DNA of 39,444 bases from Candidatus Woesearchaeota archaeon. GTDB lineage: Archaea > Nanobdellota > Nanobdellia > Woesearchaeales > JAGVYF01. Positions within the stretch are counted from its first letter, which is position 1, and each line of letters starts with the position of its first letter. This document shows, piece after piece, positions 10,054 to 16,871 of the stretch. The stretch is from contig JAGVYF010000006.1 of assembly GCA_018303425.1 (NCBI GenBank), positions 1 to 39,444 on the forward strand, in the 5' to 3' direction. The notes beneath the pieces were generated by a model. The model had not been told where the DNA came from and ran no database searches. It worked only from the letters and a program-made list of their open reading frames with translations. A program made the position numbers and the translations under genes.

Positions 10054-10791
10054 TTAAGTTTTTTTTGGAAATTGTATGTGTATTTCGCCAAAATGATCTT
10101 TTTGTTCAAGGTCTATTTTTCGTTGATTGCTTAGATGAAGTAAGGGTATGAATGTATAAACTTTGTCCTCTTTATTTGCTTCATCAGGCAGCAACTGAGT
10201 GAACGTCATCTTTTTGTTGCCAGATAAGAAAAATATTTTTACTTTATCAAAAACTTCTCTGATAATGTTTGAGATATCTTTCTTTTTTTGAGGCATATGC
10301 ATTTTTATCTCATCAGGGATGTCTCTAAATACCCTGCGTTTTTTAACTTCCATCGCTTTCTGCAATGCATTCATTAAATCGAAGATAGAAACTTTTCTTT
10401 TCCTAGGCTGTGGAGTTCTAGGTATAAGCTTGAAATGTTCTTTTTCTTTTTGTGGTTTGTCGTAAATATTGCCAAAGTCTGAGAAGAAATCTAAATCATA
10501 ATCGGGTTCTTGCGTATAAGCAAACATACTATCCAATTTGTCTAAATCTTCGCCAATTAAACGGCTAGATTTTATTTTAAGCATCATTGTAGCAGCCAGG
10601 AGTACCTTGCCGGAAATTCTTAAATCACAGTCTTTCATCTTTTTAATCATGTCAATATATTTTTTTGAAAGAATTGAAACGTTGATATCCCAAGGATCCA
10701 TCTGTTCTGAACGGACTAACTCTTTAATAATTGCCTGCCAAGTAATTTCGTCATCTTTGGCAAGCATTGTTATGATTTTTTCTTCATTCAT
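10054..10791 (-). CDS. scpA: Segregation and condensation protein A (ScpA, kleisin)
   Basis: A 245-residue kleisin that bridges SMC heads. The N-terminal part shows the ScpA pattern DPWDINVSILSKKYIDMI followed by DLRISGKVLLAATMMLKIKS. The middle is a charged linker (residues about 95-160). The C-terminal winged-helix part includes FTQLLPD and VYTFIPLLHLSNQRKIDLEQ, the typical FxxLLxL-type ending. A TATA-like element CTTTTATATACA (about 10813-10823, minus sense) lies about 25 nt upstream of the ATG, suggesting a leaderless transcript starting the scpA-ftsY operon. No scpB or smc is in the window. Confidence 0.93.
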   Translation of the reverse strand: MNEEKIITMLAKDDEITWQAIIKELVRSEQMDPWDINVSILSKKYIDMIKKMKDCDLRISGKVLLAATMMLKIKSSRLIGEDLDKLDSMFAYTQEPDYDLDFFSDFGNIYDKPQKEKEHFKLIPRTPQPRKRKVSIFDLMNALQKAMEVKKRRVFRDIPDEIKMHMPQKKKDISNIIREVFDKVKIFFLSGNKKMTFTQLLPDEANKEDKVYTFIPLLHLSNQRKIDLEQKDHFGEIHIQFPKKT

Positions 10792-10811
10792 ATACTAATA
10801 AAGAATTCGGT

Positions 10812-10824
10812 TGTATATAAAAGT
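10812..10824 (-). promoter_or_regulatory. TATA box for scpA operon
   Basis: CTTTTATATACA in the minus sense, centred about 27 nt before the scpA ATG, fits an archaeal TATA element for a leaderless message. Confidence 0.5.
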
Positions 10825-10856
10825 TAGGAAAATAATAGCGAGGGGAGGGTCATCAC

Positions 10857-10887
10857 CAGCTTTTTAAAAAAAATCTGGGAAAAACAC
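10857..10887 (+). repeat. Freestanding copy of the tRNA-intron hairpin module
   Basis: CAG-C-TTTTT-AAA-AAAAA-T-CTG followed by GGAAAAACA matches the 5' module of the 94-nt T-loop introns (CGG-C-TTTTT-AAG-AAAAA-T-CCG then GGAAAAACA). The outer pair is changed in compensation (CAG/CTG for CGG/CCG). It lies 45-75 nt past the 3' end of tRNA-iMet but in the opposite orientation, so transcripts of the minus strand would carry its T-rich complement. Just left of it, AATAATAGCGAGGGGAGGG echoes the tRNA-iMet end AATAATAGCGGGGGGAGG. Confidence 0.7.
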
Positions 10888-10931
10888 GAATGGATTAACA
10901 TAGCTAGCCCTTAATTGAATTGATTAAATAA

Positions 10932-11046
10932 TAGCGGGGGGAGGATTTGAACCTCCGACCTGGGGGTTTCTCGAACTCGATCCGAGAATACGGATGCAAG
11001 TAAGCTATATGAGCCCCCCGGGCACTCCTGACTGCCCTACCCCGCT
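10932..11046 (-). tRNA. Initiator tRNA-Met (CAU) with an anticodon-loop intron
   Basis: A1 is at 11046 and A73 at 10932. The acceptor AGCGGGG/CCCCGCT begins with the A1-U72 pair of archaeal initiators, and the anticodon stem GGGGG/CCCCC contains the initiator G-C pairs. The loop after splicing is CTCATAA (anticodon CAT). A 40-nt intron (10968-11007) sits at 37/38. Its BHB keeps CTC/GAG with one mismatch, bulges TAT and AAA. The T-arm GGAGG-TTCAAAT-CCTCC is uninterrupted. Confidence 0.93.
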
Positions 11047-11136
11047 AGAAATGGCAGAACGTTATTTAGGTTAATTCTGGCTAATTTATAAAACTTTGGA
11101 TAGAAATGTTTAAAAAGGATTAGGTTCTGCATTATT

Positions 11137-11182
11137 TCAAACACGCGGTCTTTATTCAAGTCTATCTTGAAAAGGCGCGTGT
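11137..11182. other. Long imperfect hairpin upstream of tRNA-Ser
   Basis: ACACGCG pairs with CGCGTGT and TTCAAG with CTTGAA around the loop TCTAT, with an internal loop between the two stems. It may be the end of an unseen transcript or a DNA structure. The function is unknown. Confidence 0.4.
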
Positions 11183-11198
11183 CCAACGTTTTATTATC

Positions 11199-11275
11199 AC
11201 GTCGCGATCGCATCCTCGGACTAGCGTCCGGTCGCTATCGCTCGAATAATCAAAAAAATTACGTCGCGATCGCAT
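11199..11275 (+). repeat. 15-nt duplication of the tRNA-Ser 5' end
   Basis: ACGTCGCGATCGCAT occurs at 11199-11213 and again at 11261-11275, where it forms the acceptor strand and start of the D-stem of tRNA-Ser. The upstream copy is followed by a CGGAC/GTCCG hairpin and not by the rest of a tRNA, so it is a partial duplication. Confidence 0.7.
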
Positions 11276-11482
11276 AATCTGGTATTGCGCAGGATTGCTA
11301 AGTACTTTTGTAGTGCTTTAGAAACCTACATTATCACACAAATATCCTGTTTCCTTTGGATATCTGGGTTCAAAACGGCTTTTTAAGAAAAACCCGGGAA
11401 AAACAAGGCGGGCAAAACAAAATTTAGCCCACCATACTTCCAACCGTGTTATTTTTAGTCGATGAAATTCCCAGTCGCGACG
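11263..11482 (+). tRNA. tRNA-Ser (GCU) with two introns
   Basis: G1 is at 11263 and the discriminator G73 (a serine identity base) at 11482, with acceptor GTCGCGA/TCGCGAC. The anticodon stem CAGGA/TCCTG holds TTGCTAA, anticodon GCT. The variable region is 14 nt (TTTCCTTTGGATAT), as in class II tRNAs. A 43-nt intron (11301-11343) lies at 37/38. A 94-nt intron (11375-11468) lies at 59/60, with BHB TTCA/TGAA, bulges AAA and ATT, outer helix CTGGG/CCCAG; excision leaves TTCAAAT. The large intron begins ACGGC-TTTTT-AAG-AAAAA and has a second hairpin GGGC/GCCC. The 3' end lies 53 nt before the Fic start. Confidence 0.9.
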
Positions 11483-11502
11483 TTACTACAAAAATAGCAA
11501 AG

Positions 11503-11511
11503 TATATAAAA
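11503..11511 (+). promoter_or_regulatory. TATA box for the Fic gene
   Basis: GTATATAAAAT lies about 27 nt upstream of the ATG at 11536. This supports that start over the earlier in-frame ATG at 11446, which falls inside tRNA-Ser. Confidence 0.55.
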
Positions 11512-11535
11512 TGTGGGCACCTATATATTAATAAG

Positions 11536-12432
11536 ATGTATATTGAGATAAGAAAAAATGGAAAGAGTAAAAAGTATTATCTAAAACAGAGTTATAGGGT
11601 AGGTGCAAAAGTTAAAAAAATTGTTAAATATCTTGGTTCTAATCTTAGTAAAGAACAGCTTAATAAATGCAGTAAAATCGCTGAAAAGCTTATTCTTGAA
11701 GATATCAGTGGCAAAGACATTCTTGAATTTGAATTAACTAAAGATGAAATAAAAAGGTATCAGCAATATGATAAAAAAATTAAAATTGAACACTTACAAA
11801 AACTTAACTGGGAACATTTTACTGAACAATTTACTTATAACACCAATGCTATAGAGGGTTCAACTATTTCTGCTAAAGAAGTTAAAGAATTGTTAGAACA
11901 GAAAGATAAAGTTGAAAATCTTGAAGAGGTGGAAACATTAAATGTTGCAAAGGCTGTTAGTTATATTAAGAAAAGTAAAAAAAAGTTATCCGTTGCCCTA
12001 ATTAAAAAATTGCATTTAATATGTTTTAAAGGTACAAAGAATTTTGCAGGCAAAATAAGAAAAGTTGAAGTTGTTATAAGGGATAATTTGGGCAGAGTTG
12101 TACACGTAGGTGCGCTTGCTAAAGAAGTAAACGAATTATTAGATGAATTATGTATCTGGTACGAAAAACATAATAAAAATTATCCTCCAAGTTTATTAGC
12201 TACAATTGTGCATAACCAGTTTGAAAAAATTCACCCATTCCAAGATGGGAATGGTAGAGTTGGCAGATTATTGCTAAATTATATTCTATTAAAACATAAA
12301 TATCCGCCAATTAATATTAGACTTAAAGATCGTTCTGAATACTATCAATGTTTACAAAAATATGATCAAAATAGTGAAATTGTGTCTATGCTAAAGTTCT
12401 TGATTAAAGAGTATAGGAAGCAGTATAAATGA
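11536..12432 (+). CDS. Fic-domain protein (AMPylase-type)
   Basis: A 298-residue Fic/DOC protein that probably transfers AMP to hydroxyl groups of target proteins. The core motif HPFQDGNGRVGR (HxFx(D/E)GNGRxxR) is complete. An N-terminal TNAIEG matches the inhibitory helix motif (S/T)xxxE(G/N), so the enzyme is probably self-inhibited. Residues 1-45 form a small basic beta-rich region (IRKNGKSKKYYLKQS) seen in front of many archaeal Fic proteins, followed by a helical linker. An upstream in-frame ATG at 11446 would overlap tRNA-Ser and is rejected. No antitoxin gene is adjacent, which fits a class with the inhibitor built in. The targets are unknown. Confidence 0.9.
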   Translation: MYIEIRKNGKSKKYYLKQSYRVGAKVKKIVKYLGSNLSKEQLNKCSKIAEKLILEDISGKDILEFELTKDEIKRYQQYDKKIKIEHLQKLNWEHFTEQFTYNTNAIEGSTISAKEVKELLEQKDKVENLEEVETLNVAKAVSYIKKSKKKLSVALIKKLHLICFKGTKNFAGKIRKVEVVIRDNLGRVVHVGALAKEVNELLDELCIWYEKHNKNYPPSLLATIVHNQFEKIHPFQDGNGRVGRLLLNYILLKHKYPPINIRLKDRSEYYQCLQKYDQNSEIVSMLKFLIKEYRKQYK

Positions 12433-12573
12433 GGCTTTGCCGATATTGTTGTGGTTGGGGCAACTATATATTATGTTTATAAAAAAGAGTCTTTTAATTA
12501 TTAAATGATGCCATTGATATATTTTTTAGTGCCTACACCACATCTCTAAGAATAAAGGAGGAGCGCTTTTTTT

Positions 12574-13521
12574 CTAATCAACTATCTCACTCACAATAGT
12601 TTTAACTCTATTACTCGGTATTGCAAAACTTAAACTATCATAGCCGGATATTTTAAAATCTACAATGCCAACAATTTCGCCGTTGATGTTAATTATCGGT
12701 CCGCCTGAATTTCCAGGGTTTAAGGTTACGTCGGTTTGAATAAAGTCAAGACCATTCATCTTTCTATGTGGTGAACTAATTATCCCTTCTGTTGCAGTGA
12801 ATGATAAGCCTGCCGGATTACCCAGGGCAACTATTTTTTGTCCTGTCTGTAAATTGTCAGAGTTTGCAAAGTTAAAGTAATTGAAGGTTTCATCTGAAAC
12901 AATTTTTAATACAGCCAGATCATTTTCAATGTTGTATCCTATAAGTTCAACATTGTACGCGTTGCCATTATATGTTACAATCGATGCGCTTGTAATTCCA
13001 TCAATCACATGATGGTTTGTTACAACTAAGCCATTGGCAGAAATAATTGCTCCTGAACCTTGACCAAGATTAGTATGGATGCTTACAACTGAGTCTATGA
13101 CATTTGCAATAACAGTCGTAAAACTTTCAGATTCAACCTGTAAATCAGATATTTGCTGGTCAAGTTGCCCTAACTGTTCACCATAAATATCACTTGAATA
13201 TTTTAAACTTTGTATCTGCGATTTAAATATTTTGGTTGATTTTTCAAGTTCTCCTATCTGTAAATCATACTCCTCAATAGTTTGGCCTAAACTTTGGTCA
13301 AGTACCTTTAATTCTGAGTTTAATACATTAATCTGTTTTTGTTTTTCGTTTAGTGTATCTAAAAACACCAGTTTAGTTGTGTCGAGTTGAGTTTTTATAG
13401 CTTCAATTTGTGAAGTATAATCCTGTTCAAGTTCAGTTAATTTAGTGTTTCCAGTATAAAGTAATGAAGACACTATTAGAATCAATACAAAACTATAGAA
13501 TAGATGATGTTTAGTTTCCAT
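12574..13521 (-). CDS. Membrane-anchored HtrA-like serine protease
   Basis: A 315-residue S1C-type peptidase. A signal anchor (FYSFVLILIVSSLLYTG, residues about 9-25) is followed by a coiled coil (about 28-125) and a trypsin-like domain facing outside. The catalytic triad is visible: His in VVTNHHVIDG, Asp in IENDLAVLKI, Ser in LNPGNSGGPI. No PDZ domain follows; the protein ends with the catalytic domain, so the coiled coil may control assembly. The neighbour downstream on the same strand is unrelated Fic (opposite strand). A role in surface protein quality control is inferred. Confidence 0.9.
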   Translation of the reverse strand: METKHHLFYSFVLILIVSSLLYTGNTKLTELEQDYTSQIEAIKTQLDTTKLVFLDTLNEKQKQINVLNSELKVLDQSLGQTIEEYDLQIGELEKSTKIFKSQIQSLKYSSDIYGEQLGQLDQQISDLQVESESFTTVIANVIDSVVSIHTNLGQGSGAIISANGLVVTNHHVIDGITSASIVTYNGNAYNVELIGYNIENDLAVLKIVSDETFNYFNFANSDNLQTGQKIVALGNPAGLSFTATEGIISSPHRKMNGLDFIQTDVTLNPGNSGGPIININGEIVGIVDFKISGYDSLSFAIPSNRVKTIVSEIVD

Positions 13522-13558
13522 AATTTATACTATTTCTTATTATGGTTTAAATAGTTTA

Positions 13559-13795
13559 TTATTTCAAAAGCCTATGTGTATGCAGAACAATTCCGCCTTT
13601 CAATGCTAACATCCTTTTCTTGTCAATCTTATGTTTGTGAAAACCATTTCTTGTGGTGTATTTGCTATTAGGGGACCAAGAATGCCTGTGTCCAAAATCA
13701 AAAGAAGTCCATTTATTATTAGTCATGACTTGATGTTTTGTAAATTTAGCCGATTTATAAACTGTTTTTTTAAGCAATTTTGAAAATAAACCCAT
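13559..13795 (-). CDS. Small His-rich basic protein, unknown
   Basis: 78 residues from the ATG at 13795 (MGLFSKLLKKTVYKSAKFTK); a farther start at 13843 would add a hydrophobic tail and is less likely. The C-terminal half is rich in histidine: HQ, GHRHSW, GFHKHKID and VLHTHRLLK. This suggests metal or nucleic-acid binding, but there is no recognised zinc-finger spacing and no Cys. It lies between the protease gene and the exonuclease-like gene on the same strand. Confidence 0.55.
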   Translation of the reverse strand: MGLFSKLLKKTVYKSAKFTKHQVMTNNKWTSFDFGHRHSWSPNSKYTTRNGFHKHKIDKKRMLALKGGIVLHTHRLLK

Positions 13796-13872
13796 ATTTG
13801 TATTAAGGAGTTTCAAGAATATAAATGTTTGGTTTTTAATCAAGTGGAATGTTTATCTTTAAGCTTGTCAAA

Positions 13873-13920
13873 CGGCTTTTTAATAAAAATCCGGGAAAAA
13901 CAAGTGCGACATGCGCTCAC
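13873..13920 (+). repeat. Freestanding copy of the tRNA-intron element, two hairpins
   Basis: CGG-C-TTTTT-AAT-AAAAA-T-CCG then GGAAAAACAAG, followed by a second hairpin AAGTG...CACTT with inner GCG/CGC. This matches both hairpins of the 94-nt T-loop introns. The preceding bases GTCAAA resemble the T-loop TTCAAA, but no tRNA body or 3' BHB is present. It lies just 3' of the exonuclease-like gene, antisense to it, so minus-strand transcripts carry T-rich tracts that could act as a terminator. Confidence 0.65.
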
Positions 13921-13933
13921 TTTGTTCGCTTAG

Positions 13934-14686
13934 TCACACAGAATATTTTTCACTTAATTTATCAAACGCAAAGTTTGCCAGAAACTTTAAATTTTCTATA
14001 TCCGCTCGGTTATATTTGATTAATAATGCTAGTGCAGACTTATCCCCTCTTTTGTATCTATGCCATAAACGCACTGCTTCCCATCCATCAACACCCTCAA
14101 GTTCGTTGCCTCTGTTAATGCCAAGTTCTTTTTCTATTTTTTTAAGTCCGCCGGCGTAACCTAATTCTTTTAACGCGAACCTTAAATCCAAATGAAACTT
14201 GTTAAAATCTATTCTAGGAAATGAACGTTTTAAAAAAGGGATATCAAAACATCTGCCATTAAATGTTACAAACATGTCATACTTTTCAATTTCTTGCTCA
14301 AAATCTTCAAGGTTGATACCCTGAATAAAAAACTTTGAATCTGTACCATCATACACACCTATCACAGTTACATAGTTTTTGACTTTATCTGTGCCATTAG
14401 TCTCAATGTCAAGAAATGCAATATCTTTAACATGGTTATATGCGCGCCAGTGCTCATTTTGTGGCAAATGTTCAGAAAAGTAAAGATAGTCTTGGTCATG
14501 ATATGCCTTAATCGATTTTAATATATGTTCATGGATAGTTTCTTTTTTGTTATTTTTAAAGGTTATGTTTTGGTAATGATTTAAAAAATCGTACCATGTA
14601 AAAATGTTATTTTGATTAAGAAATGATTGAGTCTGTTCTCCAACTCCAGGTATGTGTCTAAAGGTTCTTGTTAGAATTTCTACCAC
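13934..14686 (-). CDS. DnaQ/RNase H-fold 3'-5' exonuclease-like protein (YprB-type)
   Basis: 250 residues. The N-terminal 70 residues contain a helix-hairpin-helix-like start (FRHIPGVGEQTQSFLNQNNI). The rest is an RNase H-like exonuclease domain. ExoI is FLDIETNG (catalytic D and E), ExoII is FNGRCFDIPFL, and ExoIII is YNRADIENL, so the acidic residues are present. It resembles the YprB/RNase_H_2 group often found beside helicases. The substrate is unknown; repair or RNA trimming is plausible. Confidence 0.85.
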   Translation of the reverse strand: MVEILTRTFRHIPGVGEQTQSFLNQNNIFTWYDFLNHYQNITFKNNKKETIHEHILKSIKAYHDQDYLYFSEHLPQNEHWRAYNHVKDIAFLDIETNGTDKVKNYVTVIGVYDGTDSKFFIQGINLEDFEQEIEKYDMFVTFNGRCFDIPFLKRSFPRIDFNKFHLDLRFALKELGYAGGLKKIEKELGINRGNELEGVDGWEAVRLWHRYKRGDKSALALLIKYNRADIENLKFLANFAFDKLSEKYSV

Positions 14687-14733
14687 CTATAAAAAATTTG
14701 GAATTGAGGGTTTATATTATTTGTGGGTCTGGA

Positions 14734-14815
14734 GTATAAAATCTGCCATTTTCATAAGTTTATAATTGGCGACATTAGCGGGCTCTGTCTAGAAAGCCAA
14801 TTGTCTGCATGTTAA
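14734..14815 (+). ncRNA. Possible small structured RNA (weak)
   Basis: A TATA-like AGTATAAAATC (14734-14744) is followed about 25 nt later by a foldable stretch: AATTGGC pairs with GCCAATT, and inside it GACA with TGTC. No known family is recognised. It could instead be a regulatory element upstream of lgt (start 14957). Confidence 0.25.
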
Positions 14816-14956
14816 TATTTAAACATAAAATTAATTCCAGTAAGAACTTTCTTGCTTATCTAATTAAATGTGTGTATATTAATTGGTAATGGGGTGACTC
14901 AGGATAATGCATTTTTTATCATAACAATTATAAACTATGAAATTTATTTTTCGTTT

Positions 14957-15682
14957 ATGTTGCCATATAAAATTTTTACAACTATTGATTTAGGATTTTT
15001 TAGTATCCAAGTTTGGGGCTTAATGGCAGCAATTGGTGTATTAATTGCAGCATTATTAGCAGTATATAGGGGTAAAAAATTAGGAATAAAAGAAGATACT
15101 ATCTATGATTTAGTATTTTATACAATTGTTTCAGGGATTATTGGTTCAAGGATTATGTATGTAATCGAAGAATGGGAATTATATAAAAATAATTTATTTG
15201 GCATCTTTAAAATTTGGCAGGGGGGGCTTTCATTCACAGGAGGCCTAGTTTTGGCTGTAATTGTTGCGTATTATTATCTGAACAAAAATAAACTCGATTT
15301 TTGGAAATATGCTGATTTACTTGCGCCAAGTTTAGTAATTGGACACTTAATTGCAAGAATCGGGTGCCATTTCACAGGAATGCACGTGTTTAGCGAAACA
15401 GGTTTGCCGTGGGCAATATACCAAGCAGGCGCATTAAGGCATCCCGGAATATTATATGAAATAATTTATTTGGGAATTGTTTTTTTTGCGTTGTTAAAAC
15501 TTTCAGAATACAGGTTAAAAAAAAGCACAGTCTTTATTATATACCTTGCGCTTTATTCTTTGTTTAGATTTTTTAGTGATTTTTTGAGAATAGATCCTAC
15601 TTTTTTTGGATTTACTGCTACACAGTATTTAATGATAATAATTTTCTTAGGTTCTATTATATGGTATAAATTCAACAAATAA
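14957..15682 (+). CDS. lgt: Prolipoprotein diacylglyceryl transferase-like protein (Lgt)
   Basis: 241 residues from the ATG at 14957 (MLPYKIFTTIDLGFFSIQVW); an earlier frame start adds an unlikely extension. Seven or so membrane segments are visible. Lgt signatures are the GGLSFTGGL segment, the signature-loop region ARIGCHFTGMHVF, RHPGILYE (matching the HPxxLYE motif) and SLFRFFSDFLRIDP near the C terminus. In bacteria Lgt attaches diacylglycerol to the Cys of lipobox proteins; in archaea the lipid would be an archaeol type. A lipobox CuA protein at 24489 is a candidate substrate. Lgt-like genes are known in some DPANN genomes (recalled). Confidence 0.85.
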   Translation: MLPYKIFTTIDLGFFSIQVWGLMAAIGVLIAALLAVYRGKKLGIKEDTIYDLVFYTIVSGIIGSRIMYVIEEWELYKNNLFGIFKIWQGGLSFTGGLVLAVIVAYYYLNKNKLDFWKYADLLAPSLVIGHLIARIGCHFTGMHVFSETGLPWAIYQAGALRHPGILYEIIYLGIVFFALLKLSEYRLKKSTVFIIYLALYSLFRFFSDFLRIDPTFFGFTATQYLMIIIFLGSIIWYKFNK

Positions 15683-15711
15683 ATATAAATTAGGGGAATC
15701 ACCTTAATTTT

Positions 15712-16350
15712 ATGGGTCTTTATGATATAATTAAAAGAGAAGGAATTGCAATTGATGTTGATGAAACTTTGTCAATTACAAGACCAAAAGTATTTGAAGA
15801 TATGAGAAGATTATTTGGTAATCCTGAAAATTTTACAGTTGAACAGTTAATTGCAAAATATGTTCACACGTTTTGTGTACCTTACTGGCAAACATCTGAG
15901 GCGGAATCATGGGTTCAAAACATTTTAAGAGATCAAGATTATTCTCAAAATTTAGAAGTATTTCCGGGGGCGGTAGAATATTTAAATAAAATTTCAGAGA
16001 TTATAGATATAAACTCTTATATTACGGCAAGACCTATAGCTATTGCAGGCGCAACCGAATGCTGGTTGAGAAAACATAAGTTTCCTGATGCGCCAATTAT
16101 CACAAGGTCAAACGAATTGTATGCCCAAGAAAGATATGGTAGTCAATGGAAAGCTAAAGTATTGAACGAACTCTGGCCTAAAGTTAAAGGTATTGTAGAT
16201 GATAATATAGAGTTATTAGACTTGTTAGGGGATTATAAAGGCAAGGTATTTGTTATTGGTTCTGAAAAATTAAAAGAAGATTATGATTTTGCTGTTGCCT
16301 GCCATGATTGGCAAGCTGTATATGAAGCAATAAGAAAAGAGTATGGTTAA
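15712..16350 (+). CDS. HAD-superfamily phosphatase (5' nucleotidase-like)
   Basis: 212 residues with all HAD motifs in order: motif I DVDETL (residues about 15-20), motif II in YITARP, a Lys in WKAKVL for motif III, and motif IV IVDDN. The helical cap between motifs I and II fits the deoxyribonucleotidase (NT5C) type, so dephosphorylation of nucleotides is a fair guess. It begins 29 nt after the lgt stop on the same strand and may share its transcript. Confidence 0.85.
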   Translation: MGLYDIIKREGIAIDVDETLSITRPKVFEDMRRLFGNPENFTVEQLIAKYVHTFCVPYWQTSEAESWVQNILRDQDYSQNLEVFPGAVEYLNKISEIIDINSYITARPIAIAGATECWLRKHKFPDAPIITRSNELYAQERYGSQWKAKVLNELWPKVKGIVDDNIELLDLLGDYKGKVFVIGSEKLKEDYDFAVACHDWQAVYEAIRKEYG

Positions 16351-16471
16351 GACCTTAAAATCTTATTTTAGATTAGTGTGTTTTACAGGTAGCGTCTGGT
16401 TTCGATTGACTATTAATGCATTACAGGATATAGGAATATTTATATATTACACTATTATTCAGTTTTATTTA
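16351..16471 (+). promoter_or_regulatory. Spacer with dispersed repeat and TATA box of a candidate RNA
   Basis: The dispersed repeat copy lies at 16379-16410 just past the HAD gene. A clear TATA element ATTTATATATTAC lies at 16438-16450. Its expected start, about 25 nt on, coincides with the base of the stem that opens the RNA at 16472. Confidence 0.5.
16379..16410. repeat. Dispersed 30-nt repeat, copy C
   Basis: TTTTACAGGTAGCGTCTGG followed by TTTCGATTGAC, just after the HAD phosphatase gene. It shares the run GTCTGGTTT.GATTGAC with copy B. Confidence 0.45.
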
Positions 16472-16560
16472 GCAACTAAGTGCGAAAGCTGAGGGTTGCT
16501 TGTGTAAAATCCTTGAGGTTCGCTTATGCGGTTAAACCTTCGCTCGCAAGTCTTAGTTGC
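16472..16560 (+). ncRNA. Candidate structured small RNA, 89 nt
   Basis: The ends pair: GCAACTAAG (16472-16480) with CTTAGTTGC (16552-16560). Inside are TGCGA/TCGCA, a GC-GAAA-GC tetraloop hairpin, and AGGTT-CGC-TTAT-GCG with a distal AACCT. A TATA box sits about 25 nt before the first base, and TTTTATTCTTATTAT follows the last, as expected for an archaeal transcript end. GC content is much higher than the flanks, typical of functional RNA in an AT-rich genome. No protein frame fits. I do not recognise it as SRP RNA, RNase P RNA, 5S or a box C/D RNA. Confidence 0.55.
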
Positions 16561-16573
16561 TTTTATTCTTATT

Positions 16574-16625
16574 ATAATCGAACAAAGTGAGATTATTTCT
16601 TTTGTTCAAACTTTTTAAAAGTTTG
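16574..16625. terminator. Two successive AT hairpins
   Basis: GAACAAA...TTTGTTC and CAAACTTTT-T-AAAAGTTTG follow the candidate RNA. They could end transcription from either side, because tRNA-Gly reads toward them from the right. Confidence 0.35.
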
Positions 16626-16695
16626 GCGGTCATAGATTTACTCACAAGTTTTAACTGTTAATTTTTCTATATATTCTTATAGAATTAAATTAATA

Positions 16696-16859
16696 TGCGG
16701 TCGCCGAGATTTTCGTGGTTCAAAACAATCCGTATGAATCATAGGTGAGCTAAACTTTGTTTTGCTTGCCATGTTTTTCCCGGATTTTTCTTAAAAAGCC
16801 GTTCGAACTCGGGTTACAGCGTTGGCAACGCCGCGTAATAACCACTATACTACGACCGC
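16696..16859 (-). tRNA. tRNA-Gly (GCC) with a 92-nt T-loop intron
   Basis: G1 is at 16859 and A73 at 16696, with acceptor GCGGTCG/CGACCGC. The anticodon stem CGGCG/CGCTG holds loop TTGCCAA (anticodon GCC). The T-loop intron (16710-16801) has a textbook BHB: helix TTCG/CGAA, bulges AAC and AAT, outer helix CCGAG/CTCGG. Excision leaves TTCGAAT. The intron starts CGG-C-TTTTT-AAG-AAAAA-T-CCG, GGAAAAACA, then an AGC/GCT hairpin and ACC, the same order as in the Ser, Ile and Gly-CCC introns. tRNA-Val lies 12 nt away on the same strand. Confidence 0.92.
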
Positions 16860-16871
16860 ATAATTAAACAA

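Noticed and set aside
11446-11535. Earlier ATG for the Fic gene adding 30 residues
   Set aside because: It lies inside tRNA-Ser, and a TATA box fits the ATG at 11536 instead.
13857-13970. A tRNA interrupted by the intron element at 13873
   Set aside because: GTCAAA resembles a T-loop, but no acceptor, anticodon arm or 3' splice motif is present.
7601-16801. T-loop introns as box C/D guide RNAs, as in some archaeal tRNA-Trp introns
   Set aside because: No paired C (RUGAUGA) and D (CUGA) boxes occur at consistent positions in the four introns.
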